From the NCBI GenBank assembly GCA_035626475.1, contig DASPNP010000053.1, positions 186,001 through 250,000 on the forward strand: DNA of 64,000 nt, read 5' to 3'. A program made the translations under genes and the position numbers. The notes beneath the pieces were generated by a model that made no database searches, was not told where the DNA came from, and was given only the letters and a program-made list of their open reading frames with translations. Source of the DNA: DASPKT01 sp035626475 (lineage in GTDB: Bacteria > Pseudomonadota > Alphaproteobacteria > Azospirillales > Azospirillaceae). Numbering within the stretch: position 1 is the stretch's first letter; every line of letters starts with the position of its first letter. Shown piece after piece: positions 26,142 through 33,434 of this stretch.

Positions 26142-26240
26142 TTCCCTACGCCGGTCTGACCCGGATCAGGTTCCAGGGGTCGTCCCGCCCGAGAGCTTGC
26201 TCTCTCCGGGACCTCTCAGCCGCCAGCCGGCTCCCCCCAG
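26142..26240 (-). promoter_or_regulatory. TPP riboswitch (THI element) controlling thiZXY
   Basis: In minus-strand sense the leader shows the conserved thi-box elements in order: GGGGGGAGCC, CTGAGAGG, an extended GC-rich P3 hairpin (GAGAGAGCAAGCTCTC), GACCC, GAACCTGATCCGG in the slightly altered form GGAACCTGATCCGGGTCA, and CCGGCGTAGGGA. These are the thiamine-pyrophosphate-binding landmarks. The final AGGGA is also the ribosome site of thiZ, so ligand binding probably blocks translation initiation. Confidence 0.93.
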
Positions 26241-26320
26241 TGATGTCCGGCCCTTATGGCGGAGGGCGGGGAGGCGCGCAAGCGTTGACCAGCCGAGGCC
26301 GCCGGCCTACCTCCCTGGCC

Positions 26321-27475
26321 ATGCACGACATGCCCGCACCCGCCGCCCTCACCGCCACCCCGCTGGACCGGCCCCTGCTGCTGGGCAGCGAGGTCTACCG
26401 GGACAGCAGCTACGGCCGGAAGCATCCGCTTTCCATCCCGCGCGTCTCGGCGACGCTGGACCTGATCCGGGCCATGGGCTGGCTGGACGAGGACTTCTAC
26501 CGCGACACGCCGCAGGCGACGCCGGAGCAGTTGGCCCGCTATCACCACCCCGCCTACATCGAGGCGGTGCGCCGGACCGAGGCGTCGCAGCGGGTGGAGC
26601 CGGAGGTCGCCGCGCGGTTCAACATCGGCAAGATGGAGAACCCGGTCTTCCCGGAGATGTACCGGCGGCCGGCCACCGCCTGCGGCGCCTCCATCATGGC
26701 GGCGCGGCTGCTGCGTCACGGCGGGGTGGTGCACAGCGTGGCCGGCGGCACGCATCATGGGCGGCCCGACCGCGCTAGCGGCTTCTGCTATTTCAACGAC
26801 CCGGTGCTGGGCATCCTGGAGATGCTGGACCAGGGGCTGGAGCGCATCCTCTACGTCGACATCGACGCCCACCATGGCGACGGGGTGCAGGACGCCTTCC
26901 ATGACGATCCCCGGGTCCTGACCATTTCGCTGCACGACGAGTCGCGCTGGCCGCACACGGGGAAAGTGGAGGACCGCGCCGGCGGCATGGCGCGCAACCT
27001 GCCGCTGCCGGCGGAGTTCAACGACACGGAGTTCCGCTGGCTGGTCGACAATGCCGTGCTGCCGCTGGCTCGTTCCTTCCGGCCCGAAGCCGTGGTGCTC
27101 CAGTGCGGCGCGGACAGCCTGGCGGACGATCCGATGAGCCGGCTGAGCCTGTCCAACCGCGCCTACTGGTGGTTCGTGCGCCGCTTCATGGGAAGCGCGC
27201 CGCGGCTGCTGGTGCTGGGCGGCGGCGGCTACAATCCCTGGGCGCTCGCCCGCTGCTGGGCGGGCATCTGGGCGGTGCTGAACGGCATCGATCCGGCCGT
27301 GGCGCCGACCCCGGCCGCCGAGGCGGTGCTGCGCGCCATCAGCTGGAACCGGCGCGAGGGGCGCGATCCGCCGGAGCGCTGGTTCACCACCCTGGCCGAT
27401 ACACCCAACGAGGGGCCGGTGCGCGATGCCATCCCGCGCCTCGCCGATATGGTCCTGGCGCCGCCTGCTGTGTAG
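26321..27475 (+). CDS. histone deacetylase-family protein (AcuC-like)
   Basis: A 384-aa zinc hydrolase of the arginase/deacetylase fold. Active-site elements are GGTHHGRPDRASGFCYFND (His-His charge relay), YVDIDAHHGDGVQDAF (zinc Asp and His), QCGADSLADDP (second zinc Asp) and GGGGYNPW (catalytic Tyr). All zinc ligands are present, so it should be active. Bacterial members remove acetyl groups from small molecules, polyamines or proteins such as acetyl-CoA synthetase. It is transcribed divergently from the thi operon. ATG at 26321 or 26330 are both possible. Confidence 0.9.
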   Translation: MHDMPAPAALTATPLDRPLLLGSEVYRDSSYGRKHPLSIPRVSATLDLIRAMGWLDEDFYRDTPQATPEQLARYHHPAYIEAVRRTEASQRVEPEVAARFNIGKMENPVFPEMYRRPATACGASIMAARLLRHGGVVHSVAGGTHHGRPDRASGFCYFNDPVLGILEMLDQGLERILYVDIDAHHGDGVQDAFHDDPRVLTISLHDESRWPHTGKVEDRAGGMARNLPLPAEFNDTEFRWLVDNAVLPLARSFRPEAVVLQCGADSLADDPMSRLSLSNRAYWWFVRRFMGSAPRLLVLGGGGYNPWALARCWAGIWAVLNGIDPAVAPTPAAEAVLRAISWNRREGRDPPERWFTTLADTPNEGPVRDAIPRLADMVLAPPAV

Positions 27476-27514
27476 AGTTCGGCCCGGTCACATTCCCAGA
27501 CGGTGCCTCAGCCC

Positions 27515-27979
27515 ATGCGTCCGCTCGCCCGCCTCCTGACGATCCTGGCCCTGCTGCTGCCGAGCCTCGGCGCCGGCGCCATGGAGTTCGACCGCGACAG
27601 CCTCGTCGTCGAGACCAAGGCCGGTGGCCGCTACAGCTTCCAGGTGGAGCTGGCGATCACGCCGAAGCAGCAGGAGCGTGGGCTGATGTTCCGCGAGCGG
27701 ATGGCCGACGACGCCGGCATGCTGTTCCTGAAGGAGCGGCCGGAGACGGTCAGCTTCTGGATGAAGAACACGCTGATACCGCTGGACCTGATCTTCATCG
27801 CCGAGAACGGCACCATCACCAACATCCACGCCATGGCGACCCCGAAGAGTCTCGACCCGATCTACTCCGCCACCGCCGTGACGGGCGTGCTGGAGATCAA
27901 TGGCGGGCTGGCGGCGAAGCTCGGCATCCGCGCGGGCGACCGGGTGCTGCACCGGGCATTCGGCACCGCGCCGAAGTGA
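27515..27979 (+). CDS. DUF192 family secreted protein
   Basis: A 154-aa protein with a signal peptide (LARLLTILALLLPSLGAGAM). The DUF192 core follows: LAITPKQQERGLMFRERM, GMLFLKERPETVSFWMKNT and PLDLIFIAENGTI, ending LGIRAGDRVLHRAF. This small beta-fold family is widespread and of unknown function. An in-frame GTG at 27503 is possible, but the ATG at 27515 begins the signal peptide directly. It lies about 40 bp behind the deacetylase gene and may be co-transcribed. Confidence 0.88.
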   Translation: MRPLARLLTILALLLPSLGAGAMEFDRDSLVVETKAGGRYSFQVELAITPKQQERGLMFRERMADDAGMLFLKERPETVSFWMKNTLIPLDLIFIAENGTITNIHAMATPKSLDPIYSATAVTGVLEINGGLAAKLGIRAGDRVLHRAFGTAPK

Positions 27980-28033
27980 GGCGCGGCCGCTGACTTGCGG
28001 CGGGCCGGCCCGGGGCATAGACTCCGGGGTATC

Positions 28034-28492
28034 ATGATCCGGTGGCCGCCCCCTCAGCCGGTGGACACGAACCCGACGCATCCTTCGACGCCGCCGGGAG
28101 ACCGGGTCGCGCCCGTGGACCAGGTTCGGCCCGACGGGCGCCGCCAGGGCGGGCAGGGCCGCCGGCGGCAGGCTTTCGACGCGCTGGTCCTCGAGGTCGA
28201 CTCGCTGCCGCATCTGGACGCCGAGCACCGCGAGACGCTGCGCCGACGGGTGGAAAGCCTCCTCGGCGGACGCCCGGACGAACCGGCCGTCGCGGACCCG
28301 CCGCTGGAGCGGCTCCTGGCCCTGTTGACGCCGCAGGAGGCCGAGGGCGGACCGGAGGCGCTGGCCCGCTACGCTTCGGCCCTGCGGCGCTGTCTGGAGG
28401 CGCACAGCGACGGCGCCCGCAAGATCGCCACCTACCTGCACGCGCTGCATACGCTCGATCCGGACGACCATGTGCTGGAGATCGACGTGTGA
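28034..28492 (+). CDS. hypothetical protein (152 aa)
   Basis: Not recognised. The N-terminal 45 residues are Pro/Arg/Gly-rich and probably disordered. The rest is predicted helical (FDALVLEVDSLPHLDAEHRE, LERLLALLTPQEAEGGPEAL, ALRRCLEAHSDGARKIATYL) and ends in an acidic DPDDHVLEIDV. There is no membrane segment. The ATG at 28034 is chosen over a GTG/Met-less upstream extension, with weak GGGG upstream. It may follow the DUF192 gene in a transcript. Confidence 0.6.
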   Translation: MIRWPPPQPVDTNPTHPSTPPGDRVAPVDQVRPDGRRQGGQGRRRQAFDALVLEVDSLPHLDAEHRETLRRRVESLLGGRPDEPAVADPPLERLLALLTPQEAEGGPEALARYASALRRCLEAHSDGARKIATYLHALHTLDPDDHVLEIDV

Positions 28493-28592
28493 GGCCGGAA
28501 ATAATGTCTCCCCCACAACATTCGGGTTGGCCCCGGGTCGGGTGGGGGATTACCGTCCCGCCGAGCGTTCTTCCGGTGCCCGGCGCGGCGGC

Positions 28593-29501
28593 ATGTCGAC
28601 CAACCTGATCCTGTTCATCACGGCCACCCTGATCTGGGGCTCGACCTGGTACGCCATCGAGTTCCAGCTGGGCGTGGTCGATCCGGCCCTATCGATCTCC
28701 TACCGCTTCGCGCTGGCCGGCGCGCTGCTGATGGGCTGGCTGGCGCTGCGCGGGCAGAAGATCCTGCCGCCGCCCGGCGCCTGGCGCTGGATCGCGCTGA
28801 CCGGCTGCTTCACCTTCTCGGTCAACTACCTGCTGGTCTATGTCGCGACCGCGCACCTGCCGTCGGGCCTGGTCGCGGTCGGCGGCTCCGCGCTGACCCT
28901 GATGAACATCCTGAACGCCCGGCTGCTGCTGGGCCAGCCGATCAAGCCGATCGTGCTGGTCGGCGGCGTGCTGGGCGTCACCGGCGTGCTGCTGCTGTTC
29001 CTGCCGGAGTTCGAGGTGCAGGGCTTGGCCGGCGGCGCCGCCATCGGCTTCGGCTGCATCATGCTGAGCAACCTGTCGGCGTCCTTCGGCAACATGGCGG
29101 TGTCCAAGGCGCGCAGCCAGAACGTGCCGCTGCTGCCCGCGACCGCCTGGGGCATGCTGCTGGGCTCGGCCGTCATGGCCTGCGTGGCCATGGGCCGGGG
29201 GGCGGAGCTGACCTTCCAGTTCACGCCGGCCTACATGCTGTCGCTGCTTTACCTCGCGCTGTTCGGTTCAGTCGCCGCCTTCCTCAGCTACTTCGCCCTG
29301 ATCGGCCGCATGGGCGCCGACCGGGCCGGCTACGTGGCCGTGATGACGCCGATCCTGGCGCTGGTCATCTCCACCCTGTTCGAGGATTTCCACTGGACGC
29401 CCGTGGGCGCGGCCGGCCTTCTGCTGGCGGTCGGCGGCAACGTGCTGGTGATGGCGCCGCCCCGGCTGGTGTCGCGGCTGCGCGGTGTTGCGGCGGAGTA
29501 G
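28593..29501 (+). CDS. EamA/DMT family transporter
   Basis: A 302-aa ten-helix membrane protein of the drug/metabolite transporter superfamily, with two EamA repeats. The family opening LILFITATLIWGSTWYAIEF and the repeat features YVATAHLPSGLVAVGGSALT and DRAGYVAVMTPILALVISTL are clear. Such proteins usually export amino acids or other metabolites; the substrate cannot be told. The ATG at 28593 starts directly before the first helix. Confidence 0.9.
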   Translation: MSTNLILFITATLIWGSTWYAIEFQLGVVDPALSISYRFALAGALLMGWLALRGQKILPPPGAWRWIALTGCFTFSVNYLLVYVATAHLPSGLVAVGGSALTLMNILNARLLLGQPIKPIVLVGGVLGVTGVLLLFLPEFEVQGLAGGAAIGFGCIMLSNLSASFGNMAVSKARSQNVPLLPATAWGMLLGSAVMACVAMGRGAELTFQFTPAYMLSLLYLALFGSVAAFLSYFALIGRMGADRAGYVAVMTPILALVISTLFEDFHWTPVGAAGLLLAVGGNVLVMAPPRLVSRLRGVAAE

Positions 29502-29569
29502 GGGCCGCCGAGCAGCCCGCCGCCCTTGCCCGCGGCGGGGCGCATGGTGTATCTCCCAGCCGGATGGGC

Positions 29570-29646
29570 CGGGGAGTAGCGCAGTCTGGTAGCGCGATCG
29601 TTTTGGGTGCGATAGGCCGCTGGTTCGAATCCAGTCTCCCCGACCA
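29570..29646 (+). tRNA. tRNA-Pro (UGG)
   Basis: Acceptor stem CGGGGAG/CTCCCCG, D arm GCGC...GCGC, anticodon arm ATCGT-TTTGGGT-GCGAT with anticodon TGG, T arm CTGGTTCGAATCCAG, discriminator A and encoded CCA. Confidence 0.97.
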
Positions 29647-29690
29647 TCCCTCTCATGTTGGCTCCACGATCGGGATCGAGGTCGAATACC

Positions 29691-29996
29691 ATGCAGGTGC
29701 GCATCTTCCAGCCCAGCAGGACCGCCATGCAGTCGGGCCGCGCCAAGACGCACCACTGGATGCTGGAGTACGAGCCCGAGACGCCGCGCCGCCCCGAGCC
29801 GCTGATGGGCTGGACCGCCTCGGGCGATACGCTCAACCAGGTGCGCATCCGCTTCAACTCGAAGGAGGACGCCATCGCCTTCGCCGAGAAGAAGGGCTGG
29901 GCCTACGACCTGCAGGAGCCGCGCGAGCGCATCGTCCGGCCCAAGAGCTACGCCGACAATTTCCGCGCCGACCGCCCCAAGGTCGGGCGCTTCTGA
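29691..29996 (+). CDS. NDUFS4-like accessory subunit of respiratory complex I
   Basis: A 101-aa protein of the ETC complex I conserved-region family (NDUFS4, 18-kDa subunit). Recognisable parts are RIFQPSRTAMQSGRAKTHHW, MGWTASGDTLNQVRIRFNS, EDAIAFAEKKGWAYDL and PKSYADNFRADRPKVGRF. This accessory subunit is shared by mitochondria and alphaproteobacteria and helps stabilise the NADH-dehydrogenase arm. The ATG at 29691 is used because homology starts there. It is encoded away from any nuo operon, between tRNA-Pro and tRNA-Arg. Confidence 0.92.
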   Translation: MQVRIFQPSRTAMQSGRAKTHHWMLEYEPETPRRPEPLMGWTASGDTLNQVRIRFNSKEDAIAFAEKKGWAYDLQEPRERIVRPKSYADNFRADRPKVGRF

Positions 29997-30006
29997 TCCC
30001 GGATAC

Positions 30007-30083
30007 GGCCCCGTAGCTCAGCTGGATAGAGCACTCGCCTTCTAAGCGAGCGGTCGCAGGTTCGAATCCTGCCGGGGTCGCCA
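30007..30083 (+). tRNA. tRNA-Arg (UCU)
   Basis: Acceptor stem GGCCCCG/CGGGGTC, D arm GCTC...GAGC, anticodon arm CTCGC-CTTCTAA-GCGAG with anticodon TCT, T arm GCAGGTTCGAATCCTGC, discriminator G and encoded CCA. It begins 10 bp after the NDUFS4-like gene. Confidence 0.97.
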
Positions 30084-30290
30084 AATCCTCAAGGATCCGT
30101 GTGTCGCATGACGCCGTCCGCAGCCCGCGGGCGGCGTTTTTCTTTGCCCGGACGAAGCGGCCCGCCGCAGCCGCGGTAGGAAAAGTCTGCTTCCGCGTGG
30201 CTGCCAGCGGGCGCTACCCGGCAGGAATTTCCTGCCCACCCCCGCCGCCAAGCCGTCGCCCGGCAATTGCGCCCCGGTACCGTCCGGTCA

Positions 30291-30310
30291 AGAATATCAA
30301 GAAATATCAA
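30291..30310 (+). repeat. 10-bp AT-rich tandem repeat upstream of the sigma-54 promoter
   Basis: AGAATATCAA is followed directly by GAAATATCAA. The pair lies 24 bp upstream of the -24 element, in a locally AT-rich patch within GC-rich DNA. It could be a bending or activator-binding site; this is inference from position only. Confidence 0.4.
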
Positions 30311-30333
30311 TACAATAGGCCGGCTTTCGAACT

Positions 30334-30350
30334 CTGGCACGCTTCCTGCT
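30334..30350 (+). promoter_or_regulatory. sigma-54 (-24/-12) promoter for flagellin
   Basis: CTGGCACGCTTCCTGCT matches the RpoN consensus YTGGCACG-N4-TTGCW at all but one core position, with the exact GG-to-GC spacing. Late flagellar genes, including flagellins, are driven by sigma-54 in Caulobacter and related alphaproteobacteria. Transcription would start near 30362, giving a leader of about 250 nt. Confidence 0.85.
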
Positions 30351-30395
30351 GAGGGAAGGACGAAGCAAACCCGTCCACCACCCAGGAGGGAATAG

Positions 30396-30413
30396 ATGAG
30401 CGACCAACGCTGA
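30396..30413 (+). CDS. five-codon leader ORF (MSDQR)
   Basis: An ATG-AGC-GAC-CAA-CGC-TGA mini-ORF follows AGGAGGG with a 5-base spacer, one of the strongest ribosome sites in the window. It lies about 35 nt after the predicted sigma-54 start and 200 nt before flagellin. It could be a regulatory leader peptide or a relic start of a displaced gene. No homology can be judged at this length. Confidence 0.4.
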   Translation: MSDQR

Positions 30414-30611
30414 ACGCCCCGGTCTTCCGGTGGTCTCCCAATGCGGCAGCGCCGCCCGGGGACCGGCCACCGCCCGGACGCAGGGTCCACGGCCCAACCC
30501 GAGTACGGGCGGATCGCGGACAGCCAGGTGCAACTCGTTCCCTCCAAAACCCACGCAGAAGGATGTGAGCGGCCAAACGGCCTCGCCCTCTGAGCTCAAA
30601 AGGAGAGTGAC

Positions 30612-32489
30612 ATGGTATCCACGAACGACGTCGGTTTGACTGCAGGCATGCGCGGCAACCTGCTGCTGCTGCAGAAGACCAATTCCCAGATCGAGACGAT
30701 CCAGGGTCGTCTCGCCACCGGCAACAAGATCAACAGCGCGCTGGACGGCCCGACGTCCTTCTTCGCGGCCAAGAGCCTGACGCAGCGCGCCGGCGACCTG
30801 TCGACGCTGAAGGAGGCCATGGGCCAGGCCATCAGCACGATCAAGGCCGGCGACAAGGGTATCACCTCGATCGAGTCGCTGCTGGAGCAGGCCCGCGGTC
30901 TGACCACCACCGCCTACGGCAATCTGGGTCTCGACGCCGCTTCCGTCGCCACCCGCAAGTCGCTGGCCCAGCAGTTCAACGCGATCAAGGACCAGATCGA
31001 CAAGATCGCCCGCGACAGCGGCTACCAGGGCAAGAACCTGCTGGTCGGCGACGGCCGCACGCTGGACGCCACCGCCGCCTCGCGCACCGCGGTCAACTCG
31101 ATCGTCGGCGTGTCGAACAGCCGCGTGACCAACGTCATCTCGACCGATACCTACTCGATCAAGGTCAGCGGCACCGGCGCCATCTCGGGCAACAGCTCGG
31201 ACATCGCCAAGGCCGAGGACGGCCGCGGCATCACCTCGCTGAAGCTGTCGGGCGGCCTGAGCGCCACCTCGGGCAACTTCTCCGACGTGTCGATCGAGAT
31301 GCGCGGCTCGGTGGGCCGTGAGCGCACGGTCGTCATCACCGAGGGCGGCGAGTCGCGGTCGATCAAGTTCTTCGACAACACCCAGGCGGTGAACTCGACC
31401 CTGGCCGTCGCCGGCAAGTCTGGCGTGGCGCAGCAGTCGACCGTATCGATCACCGGCGCGATCGAGGAGGGCGACAGCTTCACCGTCACCGTCAACGGCC
31501 GGGCGATCTCCTACACCGCCTCGGCCAGCGACGTGGTCTCCGCCAGCCCGACCGACCGTCAGGCGGCCATCGCCGAGAAGCTGCGCGCCAAGGTTGAGCA
31601 GACCCTGGGCGCCACGTCCAACCTGGGCGCGTCGGCTTTCACGATCAGCGCCGCTTCCCCGGGTTCGACGACCTTCACCATCACCGCGTCGGCCACGACC
31701 GGCACGGCGGTGAGCTTCTCGCTCGGCACCTCGGCCAACAACGCGCTGACCAAGGACATCTCGCTGTCCTTCTCGTCGGGCACGGTGGTGTCCTTCACGA
31801 TCGACCGCGCCGCCCTCGAGGCGCTCGGCACCGGCGGCAACGGTACGTCGACGATCGAGAAGAACGTCGACCTGACCGTCACCGCCACCAACCTGAACGG
31901 CGTGTCCGTCAGCCGCTCCGCCGCCAACGACCGCGGCGCCGGCAAGCTGACGGCGGGCGAGAACTCGCTCTCCTTCGACACCGGCACGGTGCGCTTCAAC
32001 GTCGACGACCGCATCCTGCGCTCGGCGGCCTCGGCCTCGGCCTTCGCCAACCTGTCGACGGTGCAGCGGACGGACCCGAACACGTCGAACGACCTGACGG
32101 TGCAGTTCAACGAGTCCAACACCAACTTCATCAACGTCGTCAGCCGGAACATCCAGACGGACGGCCAGGGCCTGCGCCTGGACTTCGCCCAGAACGGCTT
32201 CCTGGACCGGACCGACATCGACAAGGCGGTGAAGGACCTGGACTTCGCGAAGAGCGCGCTCCGCTCGGCGTCGCAGGGCCTCAGCACGAACCTGAACGTC
32301 ATCCAGACCCGCGAGACCTTCACCAAGGAGTTCTCGGATGTGCTGACGGAAGGCTCGAACAAGCTGATCCAGGCCGACCAGAACGAGGAAGGTGCGAACC
32401 TGCTGCTGCTGCAGACCCGCCAGCAGCTGGGCACCATCAGCCTCTCGCTGGCCAACCAGGCCCAGCAGGCGATCCTCCGGCTCTTCTAA
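30612..32489 (+). CDS. flagellin
   Basis: A 625-aa flagellar filament protein. The N-terminal D0/D1 helices (LLLLQKTNSQIETIQGRLAT, INSALDGPTSFFAAKSL) and the C-terminal pair (LIQADQNEEGANLLLLQTRQ, LSLANQAQQAILRLF) are canonical. Between them is a large surface region of about 350 residues rich in Ser, Thr, Gly and Ala, with repeated beta modules (SFTVTVNGRAISYTASASD) like hook-IN or DUF1522 domains. It is larger than typical alphaproteobacterial flagellins. The ATG has AAAAGGAG upstream. No other flagellar genes lie nearby. It is probably under sigma-54 control with a long leader. Confidence 0.95.
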   Translation: MVSTNDVGLTAGMRGNLLLLQKTNSQIETIQGRLATGNKINSALDGPTSFFAAKSLTQRAGDLSTLKEAMGQAISTIKAGDKGITSIESLLEQARGLTTTAYGNLGLDAASVATRKSLAQQFNAIKDQIDKIARDSGYQGKNLLVGDGRTLDATAASRTAVNSIVGVSNSRVTNVISTDTYSIKVSGTGAISGNSSDIAKAEDGRGITSLKLSGGLSATSGNFSDVSIEMRGSVGRERTVVITEGGESRSIKFFDNTQAVNSTLAVAGKSGVAQQSTVSITGAIEEGDSFTVTVNGRAISYTASASDVVSASPTDRQAAIAEKLRAKVEQTLGATSNLGASAFTISAASPGSTTFTITASATTGTAVSFSLGTSANNALTKDISLSFSSGTVVSFTIDRAALEALGTGGNGTSTIEKNVDLTVTATNLNGVSVSRSAANDRGAGKLTAGENSLSFDTGTVRFNVDDRILRSAASASAFANLSTVQRTDPNTSNDLTVQFNESNTNFINVVSRNIQTDGQGLRLDFAQNGFLDRTDIDKAVKDLDFAKSALRSASQGLSTNLNVIQTRETFTKEFSDVLTEGSNKLIQADQNEEGANLLLLQTRQQLGTISLSLANQAQQAILRLF

Positions 32490-32518
32490 GCCGTACCGGT
32501 CGCAGAGCTTACGAAGGG

Positions 32519-32547
32519 ACGGCGGGCGAAAGCCCGCCGTTTCCTTT
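32519..32547 (+). terminator. rho-independent terminator of flagellin
   Basis: A 9-bp perfect stem (ACGGCGGGC with GCCCGCCGT) closes a GAAA tetraloop and is followed by TTCCTTTC, 30 bp after the flagellin stop. Confidence 0.88.
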
Positions 32548-32623
32548 CGCGCATCCGCAGGGGGTCAGGAACCGGGCGGGGAGGGCGCCGTTCCCCTCCA
32601 GGGTGACGGCTCGGAGGATACGG

Positions 32624-32881
32624 ATGACATTCGCGCTGAGGGTCCTGGGAGCCAGCCTCGTGGTCGGCCTGATCCTGGCCCTGCTCGGCATCGACCCGGT
32701 CGCCATCATCCGCGACACGCCGGCCGCGATCGGCCGGCTGTTCGAGCTCGGGGTGGATGCGGTCGCCTGGGCCGTGCCCTACGTGCTCACGGGCGCGGTG
32801 ATCGTGGTGCCGGTCGCGGCGGTCATCCTGCTGCGCAAGCAGCTGTCGCGCCGCCGGCCTCCGCCGCCGCCGATGGTATGA
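32624..32881 (+). CDS. small membrane protein, DUF6460-like
   Basis: An 85-aa protein with two hydrophobic helices (LRVLGASLVVGLILALLG and AVPYVLTGAVIVVPVAAVIL) separated by a loop with GIDPVAIIRDTPAAIGRLFE. This arrangement, with the G-x-DP motif after the first helix, matches the alphaproteobacterial DUF6460 family as I remember it. It ends in an Arg/Pro-rich cytoplasmic tail. The ATG at 32624 has CGGAGGAT upstream. Function is unknown. Confidence 0.75.
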   Translation: MTFALRVLGASLVVGLILALLGIDPVAIIRDTPAAIGRLFELGVDAVAWAVPYVLTGAVIVVPVAAVILLRKQLSRRRPPPPPMV

Positions 32882-32893
32882 GGGGGACGGCGC

Positions 32894-33247
32894 TCAGGCC
32901 GCGCCCTGCGCCACCAGGCGCGCGGGCTTCCGGAAGTTCAGCGTGATCATCAGCGTCGCATTGCCGCGGATCAGGTAGAGCGCCTTGTCGGCCTCCACCG
33001 GCAGCGGCACGCCCTTGGCCATGCAGTGGGAGATGAGGGCGGCCTGCACCTCCTGCTCCGTCAGCTGCAGCTCCTCCACCGTACCCTCGTTCTCGATGGA
33101 GAGGGTGGTGCGGACGCCGCCTTCCAGCGTGAAGCGGATGCGCTTCACCTCGCCCGGCGGCAGCGACTCCTTCAGGCGCCGCCGGCGGTCCAGGATGGCG
33201 TCGACCACTTCGCGGTCGGTGAAGACGAGGCAGCGGAGTTCCTTCAT
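32894..33247 (-). CDS. hypothetical protein (117 aa)
   Basis: A soluble 117-aa protein that I do not recognise. It begins MKELRCLVFTDREVVDAILD with a basic helix (RRRRLKESLPPGE), continues with beta-rich sequence (KRIRFTLEGG, TTLSIENEG, EELQLTEQEVQAALISHCMA), and ends MITLNFRKPARLVAQG. One could suspect a nucleic-acid- or stress-related role, but nothing proves it. It is convergent to the DUF6460-like gene with 12 bp between stops. AAGGG lies upstream of its ATG. Confidence 0.65.
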   Translation of the reverse strand: MKELRCLVFTDREVVDAILDRRRRLKESLPPGEVKRIRFTLEGGVRTTLSIENEGTVEELQLTEQEVQAALISHCMAKGVPLPVEADKALYLIRGNATLMITLNFRKPARLVAQGAA

Positions 33248-33330
33248 GGGGCCCTTGACCGCGCGGATGCAGAAGCCTGGAAGCTAGCTTGGCCGGGCGG
33301 CCCCGCCAAGTCTCCCGTCCCGGCCTATAC

Positions 33331-33367
33331 GAAAGAAAAGCCGGCGGTCCCTGGGGAACGCCGGCTT
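33331..33367 (-). terminator. rho-independent terminator of the mod/hisI/metC transcript
   Basis: A 9-bp stem (33338-33346 with 33359-33367), read on the minus strand, is followed by TTTCTTTC. It lies about 70 bp past the modC stop. Confidence 0.85.
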
Positions 33368-33434
33368 CAGTGATAGGAGGGTTAAGAGACGCCCTCCTTG
33401 TAGGCTTTCCGCAGGCCTGGTTCCTTGACCTGGA

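Larger units (their letters stand above)
30084..30611 (+). other. 528-bp non-coding region upstream of flagellin
   Basis: This gap has no gene that I accept. Its right half holds an AT-rich tandem repeat (30291-30310), a sigma-54 promoter (30334-30350), a five-codon ORF with a strong ribosome site, and about 200 bp of GC-rich leader before flagellin. Two overlapping minus-strand frames of 89-152 aa here lack any recognisable feature and were rejected. Confidence 0.7.

Noticed and set aside
30089..30547. 152-aa minus-strand frame in the flagellin leader
   Set aside because: No ribosome site, no recognisable features, Arg/Pro/Ser-rich composition, and it crosses a sigma-54 promoter.
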